Counted from the stretch's first letter, positions 15,508 through 24,961 are shown. The stretch is DNA of 50,158 bases from Rhodoferax sp. (GCA_016790475.1 JAEUOX010000280.1:1-50158); one strand, 5' to 3'. Program-made: numbers and translations. Notes: generated from the sequence alone by a model not told the origin.

Positions 15508-17145
15508 ATGCCTGTTTCCCCGGCTGTGCCGCCGCGCATCATCCTCAGCACGCTGAATGCCCGCTATGCCCATGCGTCGCTCGGGCTGCGCTACCTGCTG
15601 GCGAACATGGGGGCGCTGCGCGCACAGACCGCGCTGCGCGAATTCACGATCGCCCGCACACCGGAGGCGGTGGCCGGCGCGCTGCTGGACCTGTTCGGGC
15701 CGGAGCAGCCCGGCCAGGTGCAGGTGCTCGGCCTGGGTGTGTATATCTGGAACGTGCGCCAGACGGAGCGGCTGCTGCAGGCCCTGCGCGCGGCCCGGCC
15801 GGCGCTGAAGATCGTGCTCGGCGGGCCAGAGGTGAGCCACGAACTGGCGTCCCAGCCGCTGGTGGCGCTGGCCGACCATGTGATCACCGGCTGGGGCGAC
15901 GTCAGCTTCGCGCGCCTGTGCCTGGCGCTGCTGCACGGTCCCCGGCCGCTGCAGAAGGTGGTCGCCGGCGAGCAGCCGCCGCTGGACAGGCTGGCGCTGC
16001 CTTATGACGAATACACCGAGGAGGATCTGGCCCACCGCGTCGTGTATGTCGAGGCCTCGCGTGGCTGCCCGTTCCGCTGCGCGTTCTGCCTCAGCGCGCT
16101 GGACCGCACCGCCTGGGCCTTCGATCTGCCGCGTTTCCTGGCGGCGCTGGAGCGGCTGTACCGGCGCGGCGCGCGGCGCTTCAAGTTCGTCGACCGCACC
16201 TTCAATCTGAAGGTGGATGCCGCGGCGCAGATCCTGCAGTTCTTCCTGGACCGGCTGGCGGCGGACGGCGCCGGGCTGTTCGTGCACTTCGAGCTCATCC
16301 CCGACCACCTTCCGGCGCGCCTGCGGGAGCTGGTGGCGCGGTTTCCGGCCGGCGTGCTGCAGTTCGAGGTCGGCGTGCAGACCTTCGATCCGCAGGTGCA
16401 GGCCCGCATCCAGCGCACGCAGGACGATGCCCGCACCGAGGCGAACCTGCGCTGGCTGGTGCAGCATTCGCGGGCCCATGTGCATGCCGACCTGATCTTC
16501 GGGCTGCCAGGCGAGACGCTGGCCGGCTTCGCCCGGGGTTTCGACCGCCTGCTGGCGCTCGGTCCCCAGGAGATCCAGCTCGGCGTGCTGAAGCGCCTGC
16601 GCGGCACGCCGCTGGCGGCCAGCGCGGCGGAACAGGGGCTGGTCTTCGATGGCGAGCCGCCCTATACGGTGCTTTCGACGCCGGACGTGTCGGCCGGGGA
16701 ACTGTGCGAATTCCAGCGGCTGGCCCGCTACTGGGACCTGATCGCGAACTCCGGCCGCTTCACGCGGACGCTGGCGCTGGTGCTGGCGGGGACGGGCAGC
16801 GGGCCGTCCGCCTTCGCCGCCTTCCGGGCGCTGTCCGCCTGGCTCTGGGAGCGCACCGGCACGACCCAGGGCCTCAGCCCGGAACAGCTGGTCGACCTGC
16901 TGGCCGGCTACCTGGGCGGGCAGCCGGGTGCGGACCCGGCGACGGTCGAGCGCGCCCTGCTGGAGGACTACCTGGCCAGCGGTGCGCGGGCCCGCCCGCA
17001 GCGGCTGCGCGCAAGGATGCCGCGCGGTGCGACCCCGGTGCGACACGGGCCGCAGGCCGTGCCGGCGCGTCAGCAGCAGCATCTGGCGGGCGCGCCAAGT
17101 GTTGTTTCGGGGTTGAATTTCGCTGCTGAGTTACCATCTGGATGA
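15508..17145 (+). CDS. B12-binding domain radical SAM protein (DUF4080 type)
   Basis: A 545-residue protein with an N-terminal cobalamin-binding Rossmann domain (about 1-140, starting with IILSTLNARYAHASLGLRYLLANMG) and a radical SAM domain. The SAM-cluster motif is RGCPFRCAFC (CxxxCxxC) near residue 190. FKFVDRTFNLK and ELIPDHLP follow the pattern of the DUF4080 group; the last 100 residues are helical, with a low-complexity Arg-rich tail. The substrate is unknown. The start ATG at 15508 lies in the 18-base divergent gap from the AlaX gene, so leader space is very short. The C-terminal 50 residues look unlike the family and might be read-through past a lost stop. Confidence 0.88.
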   Translation: MPVSPAVPPRIILSTLNARYAHASLGLRYLLANMGALRAQTALREFTIARTPEAVAGALLDLFGPEQPGQVQVLGLGVYIWNVRQTERLLQALRAARPALKIVLGGPEVSHELASQPLVALADHVITGWGDVSFARLCLALLHGPRPLQKVVAGEQPPLDRLALPYDEYTEEDLAHRVVYVEASRGCPFRCAFCLSALDRTAWAFDLPRFLAALERLYRRGARRFKFVDRTFNLKVDAAAQILQFFLDRLAADGAGLFVHFELIPDHLPARLRELVARFPAGVLQFEVGVQTFDPQVQARIQRTQDDARTEANLRWLVQHSRAHVHADLIFGLPGETLAGFARGFDRLLALGPQEIQLGVLKRLRGTPLAASAAEQGLVFDGEPPYTVLSTPDVSAGELCEFQRLARYWDLIANSGRFTRTLALVLAGTGSGPSAFAAFRALSAWLWERTGTTQGLSPEQLVDLLAGYLGGQPGADPATVERALLEDYLASGARARPQRLRARMPRGATPVRHGPQAVPARQQQHLAGAPSVVSGLNFAAELPSG

Positions 17146-17218
17146 ACCAAATCCCCTGCTTGCCCTCTGACTGAACGCATGAAACACCTGTTTTCACACT
17201 ATTCCAGGAGGTCGATCG

Positions 17219-17458
17219 ATGGCCAAAGCTGAGGCAAAAACCGCGGTCATGGCCGACGGCCTGCGTTACAAATCCAAGGCATCGGGCTCGCCGTTTGCCG
17301 CGGCGGCGTCCTTTGGTGGCGCCACGATGTCCTGTTTCATGTGCGGCAAGCACCGGCCGCGTTCGCTGATGGGCACCCGCAAGGTGGCCGGCAAGTCCCA
17401 GACGGTCTGCGCGCCCTCCTGCAAGGAACTTGACCAGACGCTCGCCGCACGCGGCTGA
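17219..17458 (+). CDS. Small Cys-rich hypothetical protein (possible zinc ribbon)
   Basis: This 79-residue product has an excellent ribosome binding site (AGGAGG, eight bases before the ATG), so translation is likely. The first 35 residues are basic and Ala-rich. The second half has two Cys pairs, SCFMCGKHRPRS and TVCAPSCKEL, that could bind one zinc ion. A preceding spacer of about 70 bases is AT-richer than average and may hold its promoter. I do not recognise the family; proteins of this kind are often annotated hypothetical in Burkholderiales. Confidence 0.7.
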   Translation: MAKAEAKTAVMADGLRYKSKASGSPFAAAASFGGATMSCFMCGKHRPRSLMGTRKVAGKSQTVCAPSCKELDQTLAARG

Positions 17459-17477
17459 CCGGCAGGCGCCACCGGCG

Positions 17478-18212
17478 TCAGAAGTCGACGGAGAGCCGCG
17501 CGGACAGCATGTGTCCGCGCCGGCCGTAGATCTTCCCCTCCAGATAGGAGAACTGGTAGTTCCAGTTCCCGGAGCCGCCCAGGCTCCCTTGCACCACCGG
17601 CCCCAGCCGCTGTGAGCGGCTACCGGACGGCGCCCAGTGGTCCCATTCGCCCAGTTCCCCGAAACCGCGCAATCCGAACTGGAATTCCGGGCGCCAGCGG
17701 TAGACCGCCTGCCACTGGTACTTGAACTGGGTCGGCCGGGCCTTGGCCAGCCCCCAGGGCCGCTCGAACAGCAGGTTCGCGTTCAGGCGCCAGCGCCCCC
17801 ACTCGGTCTGCATCGCGGGCCCGAACTCCAGCGCATGGCCGCCGCCATCGTTGTAGTGCAGCAGCAGCGTGTGCAGCGCGACATCCACATCGAACTGCCC
17901 CTGGGTCAGCAGGAAGTCGTTCTGCCATTGCAGGCTGCTCCAGTGCGTGGCCTGGCTGGCGGAGCCGATGTAGCTGGCCAGCACCTCGGTGAACCAGCGC
18001 TTGTGGAGGCCGTAACCCACGCCGATCTCCGGCCAGACGACGGTCGAGCCGCCGTGCAGCCGCACCGTCCAGTAGCGCATGTCGACGCGCGCCACCGCAT
18101 CCGCCTCGTACACCGGCACCACGTAGTAACCGGGATCGGCCTGGGCCCCGGCCATGGCCACCAGCAGCCCGGCACAGAGGGCCTGCAGCGGGTGGCGGTA
18201 CGGCGTGGCCAT
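17478..18212 (-). CDS. Predicted outer-membrane beta-barrel protein
   Basis: A 244-residue exported protein with a signal peptide (LQALCAGLLVAMAGAQA, cleaved near residue 26). The rest consists of alternating hydrophobic and polar strands rich in Tyr, Trp and Gly, such as YWTVRLHGGSTVVWPEIGVGYGL and WNYQFSYLEGKIYGRRG, ending in LSARLSVDF with a terminal Phe, the usual BAM signal. Ten or so strands fit. It starts nine bases after the stop of the HD-domain gene and is probably in the same transcript. Function unknown. Confidence 0.75.
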   Translation of the reverse strand: MATPYRHPLQALCAGLLVAMAGAQADPGYYVVPVYEADAVARVDMRYWTVRLHGGSTVVWPEIGVGYGLHKRWFTEVLASYIGSASQATHWSSLQWQNDFLLTQGQFDVDVALHTLLLHYNDGGGHALEFGPAMQTEWGRWRLNANLLFERPWGLAKARPTQFKYQWQAVYRWRPEFQFGLRGFGELGEWDHWAPSGSRSQRLGPVVQGSLGGSGNWNYQFSYLEGKIYGRRGHMLSARLSVDF

Positions 18213-18221
18213 GGCGGGGTC

Positions 18222-18854
18222 TCAGGGCGTGGGTGCGGACTTCCAGTGCTGCACCGCGCGCTCCAGATTCGTCCGGGCCTGCGCCTCGCGGGCGGCATGG
18301 AACAGCTCAGTGTGGTAGATCCGCGGGCGGTCCAGGAACTGCTGCAGGATGCGCCAGCGGCGCTGCCGGAAGGCGTCCTCCGGTACGTCGGCGAATTCGG
18401 TGCGGATCTGCGCCTCGTAGCGCGCAAAGACCGCCGGAGGCGCGCCCAGGATCGCCAGGTCGACATCCAGCAGGATCTCCTGGTCGCCGGTCCGGGGCGG
18501 CACATCGTGGCAGGTGGCCATGACCAGCGCATGCACCCGTTGCGCCACCTCCGGGGCGGCGCCCGCCTGCAGCAGGCTGGCCTGCGCCCAGTCCGCGCTG
18601 CGCGCCTCGTTGCCCGGCACGCCGATGTCGTAGATCGCATCATGGAACCACAGCGCCAGAGCGATCTCGCCCGGGTGCTGCGCCAGCGGCTGCAAGGTGT
18701 CGAAATGGCGCAGGCAGGCATCCAGATGTTCGGTGGCGTGGTAGTGCCGGTGCGGCTCGGCATAGCGGGCGCGCAGGGCCTCCAGCAGGCCGTCCGGCGG
18801 TGTCAGGCCCAGCGTCTGCCAGGAGGTGGTCCAGCGGTGGGCGGGGGTCTGCAT
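18222..18854 (-). CDS. HD-superfamily predicted metal-dependent phosphohydrolase
   Basis: A 210-residue protein of the COG4339 type, sometimes annotated misleadingly as a receptor-like subunit. The metal site is visible: HYHATEHLDACL (about residue 37), ALWFHDAIYD (the HD pair near 70) and MATCHD (about 112), with a later DVDLAILG supplying the final Asp. The chosen start at 18854 gives MQTPAHRWTTSWQTLGL. It lies between an SDR gene upstream (59 bases) and the outer-membrane barrel downstream (9 bases), all on the minus strand. The substrate is not known. Confidence 0.85.
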   Translation of the reverse strand: MQTPAHRWTTSWQTLGLTPPDGLLEALRARYAEPHRHYHATEHLDACLRHFDTLQPLAQHPGEIALALWFHDAIYDIGVPGNEARSADWAQASLLQAGAAPEVAQRVHALVMATCHDVPPRTGDQEILLDVDLAILGAPPAVFARYEAQIRTEFADVPEDAFRQRRWRILQQFLDRPRIYHTELFHAAREAQARTNLERAVQHWKSAPTP

Positions 18855-18913
18855 GGCGGCATGGTAGCGCCGCGGCGCCCGGCGCGCCATGGGCCGGTGC
18901 GATGGGGTGCGCG

Positions 18914-19768
18914 TCAGGCCGTCCAGGCCTCGCTGAGCTCCCACAGCCGCAGCGCCTGCCGACTGTCCTGCCCCAGTGCGCTGGGCGCGCGGACGCGGCA
19001 CTTGTCGTAATACAGGCCGGTCTCGCCGGCACAGGCCGGGTCGGTCGCGCAGTACAGCGTGGTGCGGGCACCCTCCTCGGTGGAGATCATCCGCAGCTTG
19101 ATCAGGCTGCGCAGCGGCCACGGCACCGAGCGCCAGACGTCGGACGCGACGACACCCGGGTGCAGCGCGTAGGTGTGCACGCCGCTGCCGGCCAGCCGCC
19201 GCCCCAGCGCGGCGCTGAACCACACGTTGGCCAGCTTGGATACCGCGTACTCCTGGATGCCGGTGCGCGTGCGCGTCGGGCGCCGCAGCGCCTCCCAGTC
19301 GACATGATCGGTGCGGGTATGGGCCCGGCTGGCGACCGTGACAATGCGTGCCGGTGCCGAACTGCGCAGCCGCTCCAGCAGCAGTTGCGTCAGCAGGAAG
19401 TGGCCCATGTGGTTGACGCCGAAGGCCAGCTCGAAGCCGGAGGCAGTGAAGCCGCGGCTGCCGGCCAGCCCGGCGTTGTTCACCAGCAGGTGCAGTGGCA
19501 GCCCGCGCCCCAGGAAATCCGCCGCGCACTGCCGCACCGACGCGAAGTCCGCCAGGTCCAGCGTCAGCGCCTCCACCCTGGGATTGCCGGTGGCGGCGCG
19601 CAGCGCGTCTGCGGTCGCCCGGGCCCGCTCCGGGCTGCGGCAGGCCACGAAGACCTGCATCTGCTGGCGTGCCAGCTCACGGGCGGTGACCAGGCCGATG
19701 CCGGTGTTGGCGCCGGTGACCAGCGCGACGCGCGGTTCGACGGCCGAAGCGGGGGGGGTGAGTGTCAT
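18914..19768 (-). CDS. SDR family oxidoreductase (retinol dehydrogenase/WWOX-like)
   Basis: A 284-residue short-chain dehydrogenase. The cofactor loop TGANTGIG lies at about residues 18-25, followed by ACRSPERA (NADP-type basic residues), LDLADFASV, NNAGLAG, the catalytic Ser in TVASRAH and the YAVSK catalytic pair. The arrangement FGVNHMGHFLLTQLLLERL resembles the retinol dehydrogenase/WWOX group. The start at 19768 leaves about 208 bases to the divergent formate dehydrogenase operon. The substrate is unknown; no link to formate metabolism is evident. Confidence 0.88.
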   Translation of the reverse strand: MTLTPPASAVEPRVALVTGANTGIGLVTARELARQQMQVFVACRSPERARATADALRAATGNPRVEALTLDLADFASVRQCAADFLGRGLPLHLLVNNAGLAGSRGFTASGFELAFGVNHMGHFLLTQLLLERLRSSAPARIVTVASRAHTRTDHVDWEALRRPTRTRTGIQEYAVSKLANVWFSAALGRRLAGSGVHTYALHPGVVASDVWRSVPWPLRSLIKLRMISTEEGARTTLYCATDPACAGETGLYYDKCRVRAPSALGQDSRQALRLWELSEAWTA

Positions 19769-19889
19769 GGCGATGGACGGAAAAGCGGGTTGGCGGAGGC
19801 GCGGGTGTGCAGCGTCGACTGTAGCGGCGCCGGTACCCGACTGCAGCCGGCTCATTCGCGCTTTGTATGGCCGCATGTCCGAAATCAAT

Positions 19890-19919
19890 TTGACCTGCCG
19901 GCCCGGCTGCTCCGACACT
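19890..19919 (+). promoter_or_regulatory. Candidate promoter of the fds formate dehydrogenase operon
   Basis: TTGACC (19890-19895) and GACACT (19914-19919) are separated by 18 bases and lie about 60 bases upstream of the fdsG ATG. The minus 35 box matches the consensus at five of six positions. A GGGAGA ribosome binding site precedes fdsG. No LysR-type T-N11-A site is obvious at a glance. Confidence 0.45.
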
Positions 19920-19976
19920 AGCCTGCCGCCCGGGGCGCATCCCCTGGCACGACACCAGCCAACCACGGGAGACAGC

Positions 19977-20477
19977 ATGGCACCGGCACCCGACAGCGCC
20001 GCACCCGCCGCCACGGACCAGACCGTGGCCGAGATCATCCGCAGCCGCCAGCACCTGCCCGGCGCGCTGCTGCCGATCCTGCACGGCATCCAGGACGCGC
20101 TGGGCCATGTGCCACCCGAGGTGGTGCCCGACATCGCGCAGGCGCTGAACCTTTCGCGTGCCGAGGTGCATGGCGTCGTCAGCTACTACCACCATTTCCG
20201 CAGTGCCCCGGCCGGTGCCCAGGTGCTGCAGGTCTGCCGCGCGGAGGCCTGCCAGGCCATGGGCGCGCAGGCGCTCTGGCAGCATGCCTGCACGCGGCTG
20301 GGCCTGCAGGCGGCTGGCACCACGGCCGACGGCGCCGTCACGCTGGAGCCGGTCTACTGCCTGGGCCTGTGTGCCTCGTCGCCGGCGGTCGCGCTGGATG
20401 GCCAGGTGCAGGGCCGCGTCGGCCCGGCCCGGCTGGACGCGCTGCTGAACCGTCCGCGGGAGGCCGCATGCCCGTGA
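19977..20477 (+). CDS. fdsG: NAD-dependent formate dehydrogenase gamma subunit
   Basis: A 166-residue thioredoxin-like [2Fe-2S] subunit, homologous to NuoE, of the soluble cytosolic formate dehydrogenase that oxidises formate to CO2 with NAD. The four cluster Cys appear as VCRAEAC and VYCLGLC. The conserved N-terminal helix region LPILHGIQDALGHVP and GVVSYYHHFR are typical. The ribosome binding site is GGGAGA. Its stop overlaps the start of fdsB by ten bases, so the two are translationally coupled. Confidence 0.95.
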   Translation: MAPAPDSAAPAATDQTVAEIIRSRQHLPGALLPILHGIQDALGHVPPEVVPDIAQALNLSRAEVHGVVSYYHHFRSAPAGAQVLQVCRAEACQAMGAQALWQHACTRLGLQAAGTTADGAVTLEPVYCLGLCASSPAVALDGQVQGRVGPARLDALLNRPREAACP

Positions 20478-22027
20478 CCGTCTATGTCCCCCGGGATTCC
20501 GCCGCGCTCGCGGTGGGTGCCGACGCGGTGGCCGCGGCCATAGCGGCTGGCGCGCAGGCGGCCGGTGTCGACCTGCAGCTGGTGCGCAACGGTTCGCGCG
20601 GCCTGTTCTGGCTCGAGCCGCTGGTCGAGGTGGCCACCGAGACCGGCCGCGTGGCCTATGGCCCGGTCACGCCCGAGGACGTGCCGGCGCTGTTCGCGGC
20701 CGGTTTCCTGCAGGGCGGCGCGCACCCGCTGTGCCAGGGCCCGACCGACGCGATCCCGTTCCTGCAGCGGCAGGAGCGCCTGACCTTCGCCCGCATGGGT
20801 CTGACCGACCCGCTGTCGCTGGCCGACTACCAGGCCCATGCCGGCTTCGACGGCCTGCGCCGGGCCTTGCAGCTGGCGCCGGCCGAGGTCGTGCAGCAGG
20901 TGCTGGACTCCGGCCTGCGCGGGCGCGGCGGCGCCGCTTTCCCGGCCGGCATCAAGTGGAAGACGGTCGCCGGCCTGCAGGCCGCGCAGAAGTACATCGT
21001 CTGCAATGCCGACGAGGGCGACTCCGGCACCTATTCCGACCGGATGACGATGGAGGGCGACCCGTACATGCTGATCGAGGGCATGGCGATCGCCGGCATC
21101 GCGACCGGTGCCACCGAGGGCTATGTCTACATCCGCTCCGAGTACCCGCATGCCGTGGCGACGATGACCGAGGCCATCGCCCGCGCGACGGCGGGGGGCT
21201 TCCTCGGCGACAGCGTGCTGGGCAGCGGCCGGCGCTTCGTGTTGCATGTGCGCAAGGCGGCCGGCTCCTACGTGTGCGGCGAGGAGACCGCGATGCTCGA
21301 GAGCCTGGAGGGCAAGCGCGGCATCGTGCGGGCCAAGCCGCCGATCCCGGCGGTCAGCGGCCTGTTCGGGAAGCCCAGCGTCATCAACAACGTGATCACC
21401 TTCGCCAGCGTGCCGCTGATCCTGGCGCGCGGCGCGGACTTCTACCGCGACTTCGGCATGGGCCGCTCGCGCGGCACGCTGCCGATCCAGCTGGCCGGCA
21501 ACGTGCGCTTCGGGGGCCTGGTCGAGAAGGCCTTCGGCGTCACCCTGCGCGAGCTGGTGTTCGGTTATGGCGGCGGCACCGCATCCGGGCGGCCGGTCAA
21601 GGCGGTGCAGGTGGGCGGCCCGCTGGGCGCCTACGTGCCCGAGTCGCAGTGGGACGTGCCGCTCGACTACGAGGCCTATGCCGCGATCGGTGCGGTCGTC
21701 GGCCATGGCGGCATCGTCGTGCACGACGACACCGTCGACATGGCGCAGATGGCGCGCTACGCGATGGAGTTCTGCGCGATCGAGTCCTGCGGCAAGTGCA
21801 CGCCCTGCCGCATCGGCTCGACGCGCGGTGTCGAGGTGATCGACCGCATCCGCGAAGGCGGCGCGCGGCACGCGCAGCAGGTGCATCTGCTGCGCGACCT
21901 GTGCGACACCATGGTGCACGGCTCGCTGTGCGCGATGGGCGGCATGACGCCCTACCCGGTGCTGTCCGCGCTGGACCACTACCCGCAGGATTTCGGTCTG
22001 GCCGTTGCCGACCGCCAGGCGGCCTGA
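20468..22027 (+). CDS. fdsB: NAD-dependent formate dehydrogenase beta subunit (NuoF-like)
   Basis: A 519-residue flavoprotein that passes electrons from the iron-sulfur chain to NAD through FMN. The N-terminal 120 residues form a NuoE-like or thioredoxin-like domain; the NuoF part has GLRGRGGAAFPAGIKW (NADH/FMN glycine-rich loop), NADEGDSGTYSDR, GSYVCGEETAMLESLEGKRG and the [4Fe-4S] signature ESCGKCTPCRIGS. Length agrees with FdsB of other betaproteobacteria. It starts within the end of fdsG and stops 23 bases before fdsA. Confidence 0.95.
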   Translation: MPVTVYVPRDSAALAVGADAVAAAIAAGAQAAGVDLQLVRNGSRGLFWLEPLVEVATETGRVAYGPVTPEDVPALFAAGFLQGGAHPLCQGPTDAIPFLQRQERLTFARMGLTDPLSLADYQAHAGFDGLRRALQLAPAEVVQQVLDSGLRGRGGAAFPAGIKWKTVAGLQAAQKYIVCNADEGDSGTYSDRMTMEGDPYMLIEGMAIAGIATGATEGYVYIRSEYPHAVATMTEAIARATAGGFLGDSVLGSGRRFVLHVRKAAGSYVCGEETAMLESLEGKRGIVRAKPPIPAVSGLFGKPSVINNVITFASVPLILARGADFYRDFGMGRSRGTLPIQLAGNVRFGGLVEKAFGVTLRELVFGYGGGTASGRPVKAVQVGGPLGAYVPESQWDVPLDYEAYAAIGAVVGHGGIVVHDDTVDMAQMARYAMEFCAIESCGKCTPCRIGSTRGVEVIDRIREGGARHAQQVHLLRDLCDTMVHGSLCAMGGMTPYPVLSALDHYPQDFGLAVADRQAA

Positions 22028-22050
22028 CCGCCTGCCCTCAGGAGACCCGC

Positions 22051-24942
22051 ATGCTTGACCATCTCTCCACCCCGGACCACGGCACGCCGCGACGCGAATC
22101 CGCGCAGCAGGTGACCCTCGAAATCGACGGCGAGCGCGTCACCGTTCCGGCCGGCACCTCGCTGATGCGCGCGGCCATGGACGCCGGCGTGCGCGTGCCC
22201 AAGCTGTGCGCCACCGACAGCCTGGAGCCCTTCGGCTCCTGCCGGCTGTGCCTGGTCGAGATCGAGGGCCGCAAGGGCTTTCCGTCCTCCTGCACGACGC
22301 CGGCCGAGGCCGGCATGAAGGTGCGCACCCAGACGCCGCGCCTGCAGCAGCTGCGCAAGGGCGTCATGGAGCTCTACATCTCCGACCATCCGCTGGACTG
22401 CCTGACCTGTTCGGCCAACGGCAACTGCGAGCTGCAGGACATGGCCGGCGTGACCGGCCTGCGCGAGGTGCGCTATGGCCAGGCCGGCGCCAACCATTTC
22501 AGTGGCGACAGCAAGCCGGCCGTCGACGATTCCAACCCCTACTTCAGCTACGACGCCTCCAAGTGCATCGTCTGCAGCCGCTGCGTGCGCGCGTGCGAGG
22601 AGACGCAAGGCACCTTCGCGCTGACGATCAGCGGGCGCGGCTTCGAGTCGCGGGTGTCGCCCGGGCAGAACCAGCCCTTCATGGAATCCGAATGCGTCAG
22701 CTGCGGCGCCTGCGTCGAGGCCTGCCCGACGGCCACGCTGCAGGAGAAGACCGTGATCATGCTGGGCCAGCCGGAGCACAGCACCATCACCACCTGCGCC
22801 TACTGCGGCGTGGGCTGCGCGTTCAAGGCCGAGATGAAGGGCAACGAGGTCGTGCGCATGGTCCCCTGGAAGGACGGCAAGGCCAACGAGGGCCACTCCT
22901 GCGTCAAGGGCCGCTTCGCCTGGGGCTACGCGACGCACAAGGACCGCATCACGAAGCCGATGATCCGAAAGTCGATCCAGGACCCATGGCGCGAGGTCAG
23001 CTGGGACGAGGCCATCGCCTACGCCGCCGGTGAGTTCCGGCGCATCCAGGCCCAGCATGGCCGCGACGCGATCGGCGGCATCACCTCCTCGCGCTGCACC
23101 AACGAGGAAACCTACCTGGTGCAGAAGCTGGTGCGGGCCGCGTTCGGCAACAACAATGTCGACACCTGCGCGCGGGTCTGCCACTCGCCCACCGGCTACG
23201 GCCTGGGCCAGACCTACGGGACCTCGGCCGGTACGCAGACCTTCAAGTCGGTCGAAAAGGCCGACGTGATCATGGTGATCGGCGCCAACCCGACCGACGG
23301 CCACCCGGTGTTCGCGTCGCGCATGAAGAAGCGCCTGCGCGAGGGCGCCAAGCTGATCGTCGTCGACCCGCGGCGCATCGACATCGTGCGTTCGCCGCAT
23401 GTGCAGGCCACGCACCATCTGCAGCTCAAGCCCGGCACCAATGTCGCGGTGATCTCCGCGATGGCGCATGTGGTGGTGACCGAAGGCCTGCTGGCGCAGG
23501 ACTACATCGACCAGCGCTGCGACGAGAAATCCTTCCGCGAATGGCGTGATTTCGTCGCCCGCCCGGAGAACTCGCCCGAGGCGCTGCAGGCCGAGACCGG
23601 CGTGCCGGCGGCCGAGCTGCGGGCCGCGGCGCGGCTGTACGCGACCGCCGGCAATGCCGCGATCTACTACGGCCTGGGCGTCACCGAGCATGCGCAGGGC
23701 TCCACGATGGTGATGGGCATTGCCAACCTGGCGATGGCCACCGGCAATGTCGGCCGCGAGGGCGTGGGCGTGAACCCGCTGCGCGGCCAGAACAATGTGC
23801 AGGGGGCCTGCGACATGGGCTCCTTCCCGCACGAGCTGCCCGGCTACCGGCACATCTCCGACAGCACCACGCGCGGTGCCTTCGAGGAAGCCTGGGGCGT
23901 CACGCTGAACCCGGAGCCGGGGCTGCGCATCCCCAACATGTTCGATGCCGCGCAGGCTGGCAGCTTCAAGGGCCTGTACTGCCAGGGCGAGGACATCGTG
24001 CAGTCCGACCCGAACACGCAGCATGTGGCCGACGCGCTGATGGCGATGGAATGCATCGTCGTGCAGGACATCTTCCTGAACGAGACGGCCAAGTACGCGC
24101 ATGTGTTCCTGCCGGGCTCGTCCTTCCTGGAGAAGGACGGCACCTTCACGAACGCCGAGCGCCGGATCTCCCGCGTGCGCCGGGTCATGCCGCCGAAGGC
24201 CGGGCTCGCCGACTGGGAGGTCACGGTGCGCCTGTCCAACGCGCTGGGCTACCCGATGCACTACAGCCACCCGCGCGAGATCATGGACGAGATCGCCGCG
24301 CTGACGCCCTCGTTCCGCGGCGTCAGCTTCGCGAAGATCGAGCAGCATGGCAGCGTGCAGTGGCCCTGCAACGAAGACACCGAGGAGCTCGGCACCGCGA
24401 TCATGCATGTGGACGGCTTCGTGCGCGGCAAGGGCCGCTTCATCATCACGCAGTACGTCGCCACCGACGAGAAGGTCACGCGCCGCTTCCCGCTGCTGCT
24501 GACGACCGGGCGCATCCTGTCGCAGTACAACGTCGGCGCGCAGACCCGCCGTACACCCAACAACCAGTGGCACAGCGAGGACCGGCTGGAGATTCACCCG
24601 CATGACGCCGAGGAGCGCGGCATCCGCCAGGGCGACTGGGTCGGCATCGAGAGCCGGGCCGGTACCACGGTGCTGCGGGCCGACGTTACCGAGCGCATGC
24701 AGCCCGGCGTGGTCTACACCACCTTCCATTTCCCGGAGTCGGGCGCCAACGTGATCACCACCGACAGCTCCGACTGGGCCACGAACTGCCCGGAGTACAA
24801 GGTCACCGCGGTGCAGGTGATGCCGGTGGCGCAGCCCTCCGACTGGCAGAAGTCCTACGCGCGCTTCAATGCGAGCCAGCTCCAGCTGCTGCGTGCGGCC
24901 AGTGCACCGGCGCAGGCCGACGCGCCGCTGGTGGCCAAGTAG
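22051..24942 (+). CDS. fdsA: NAD-dependent formate dehydrogenase catalytic alpha subunit (Mo-bis-MGD)
   Basis: A 963-residue molybdenum enzyme subunit. Cofactor sites in order: N-terminal [2Fe-2S] (CATDSLEPFGSCRLC), a His/Cys cluster (HPLDCLTCSANGNC), two [4Fe-4S] ferredoxin motifs (CIVCSRCVRAC, CVSCGACVEAC), then the catalytic-domain cluster CAYCGVGC. The Mo ligand is Cys377 in ARVCHSP, where E. coli FdhF has selenocysteine, followed by the conserved His378. TGRILSQYNVG and the C-terminal molydopterin-binding domain complete it. The ribosome binding site is CAGGAGA before the ATG at 22051. Relatives can also reduce CO2 to formate. Confidence 0.97.
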   Translation: MLDHLSTPDHGTPRRESAQQVTLEIDGERVTVPAGTSLMRAAMDAGVRVPKLCATDSLEPFGSCRLCLVEIEGRKGFPSSCTTPAEAGMKVRTQTPRLQQLRKGVMELYISDHPLDCLTCSANGNCELQDMAGVTGLREVRYGQAGANHFSGDSKPAVDDSNPYFSYDASKCIVCSRCVRACEETQGTFALTISGRGFESRVSPGQNQPFMESECVSCGACVEACPTATLQEKTVIMLGQPEHSTITTCAYCGVGCAFKAEMKGNEVVRMVPWKDGKANEGHSCVKGRFAWGYATHKDRITKPMIRKSIQDPWREVSWDEAIAYAAGEFRRIQAQHGRDAIGGITSSRCTNEETYLVQKLVRAAFGNNNVDTCARVCHSPTGYGLGQTYGTSAGTQTFKSVEKADVIMVIGANPTDGHPVFASRMKKRLREGAKLIVVDPRRIDIVRSPHVQATHHLQLKPGTNVAVISAMAHVVVTEGLLAQDYIDQRCDEKSFREWRDFVARPENSPEALQAETGVPAAELRAAARLYATAGNAAIYYGLGVTEHAQGSTMVMGIANLAMATGNVGREGVGVNPLRGQNNVQGACDMGSFPHELPGYRHISDSTTRGAFEEAWGVTLNPEPGLRIPNMFDAAQAGSFKGLYCQGEDIVQSDPNTQHVADALMAMECIVVQDIFLNETAKYAHVFLPGSSFLEKDGTFTNAERRISRVRRVMPPKAGLADWEVTVRLSNALGYPMHYSHPREIMDEIAALTPSFRGVSFAKIEQHGSVQWPCNEDTEELGTAIMHVDGFVRGKGRFIITQYVATDEKVTRRFPLLLTTGRILSQYNVGAQTRRTPNNQWHSEDRLEIHPHDAEERGIRQGDWVGIESRAGTTVLRADVTERMQPGVVYTTFHFPESGANVITTDSSDWATNCPEYKVTAVQVMPVAQPSDWQKSYARFNASQLQLLRAASAPAQADAPLVAK

Positions 24943-24961
24943 GCGCTTGGGCTGCGGCACC

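Noticed and set aside
23161-23190. Selenocysteine at the FdsA active site
   Set aside because: The Mo ligand codon is TGC for Cys377, not TGA, so this is the Cys-type enzyme.
20731-24942. One giant 1403-codon frame spanning fdsB and fdsA
   Set aside because: The first 440 codons are the wrong frame of fdsB; FdsA starts at the ATG at 22051 with its own ribosome binding site.
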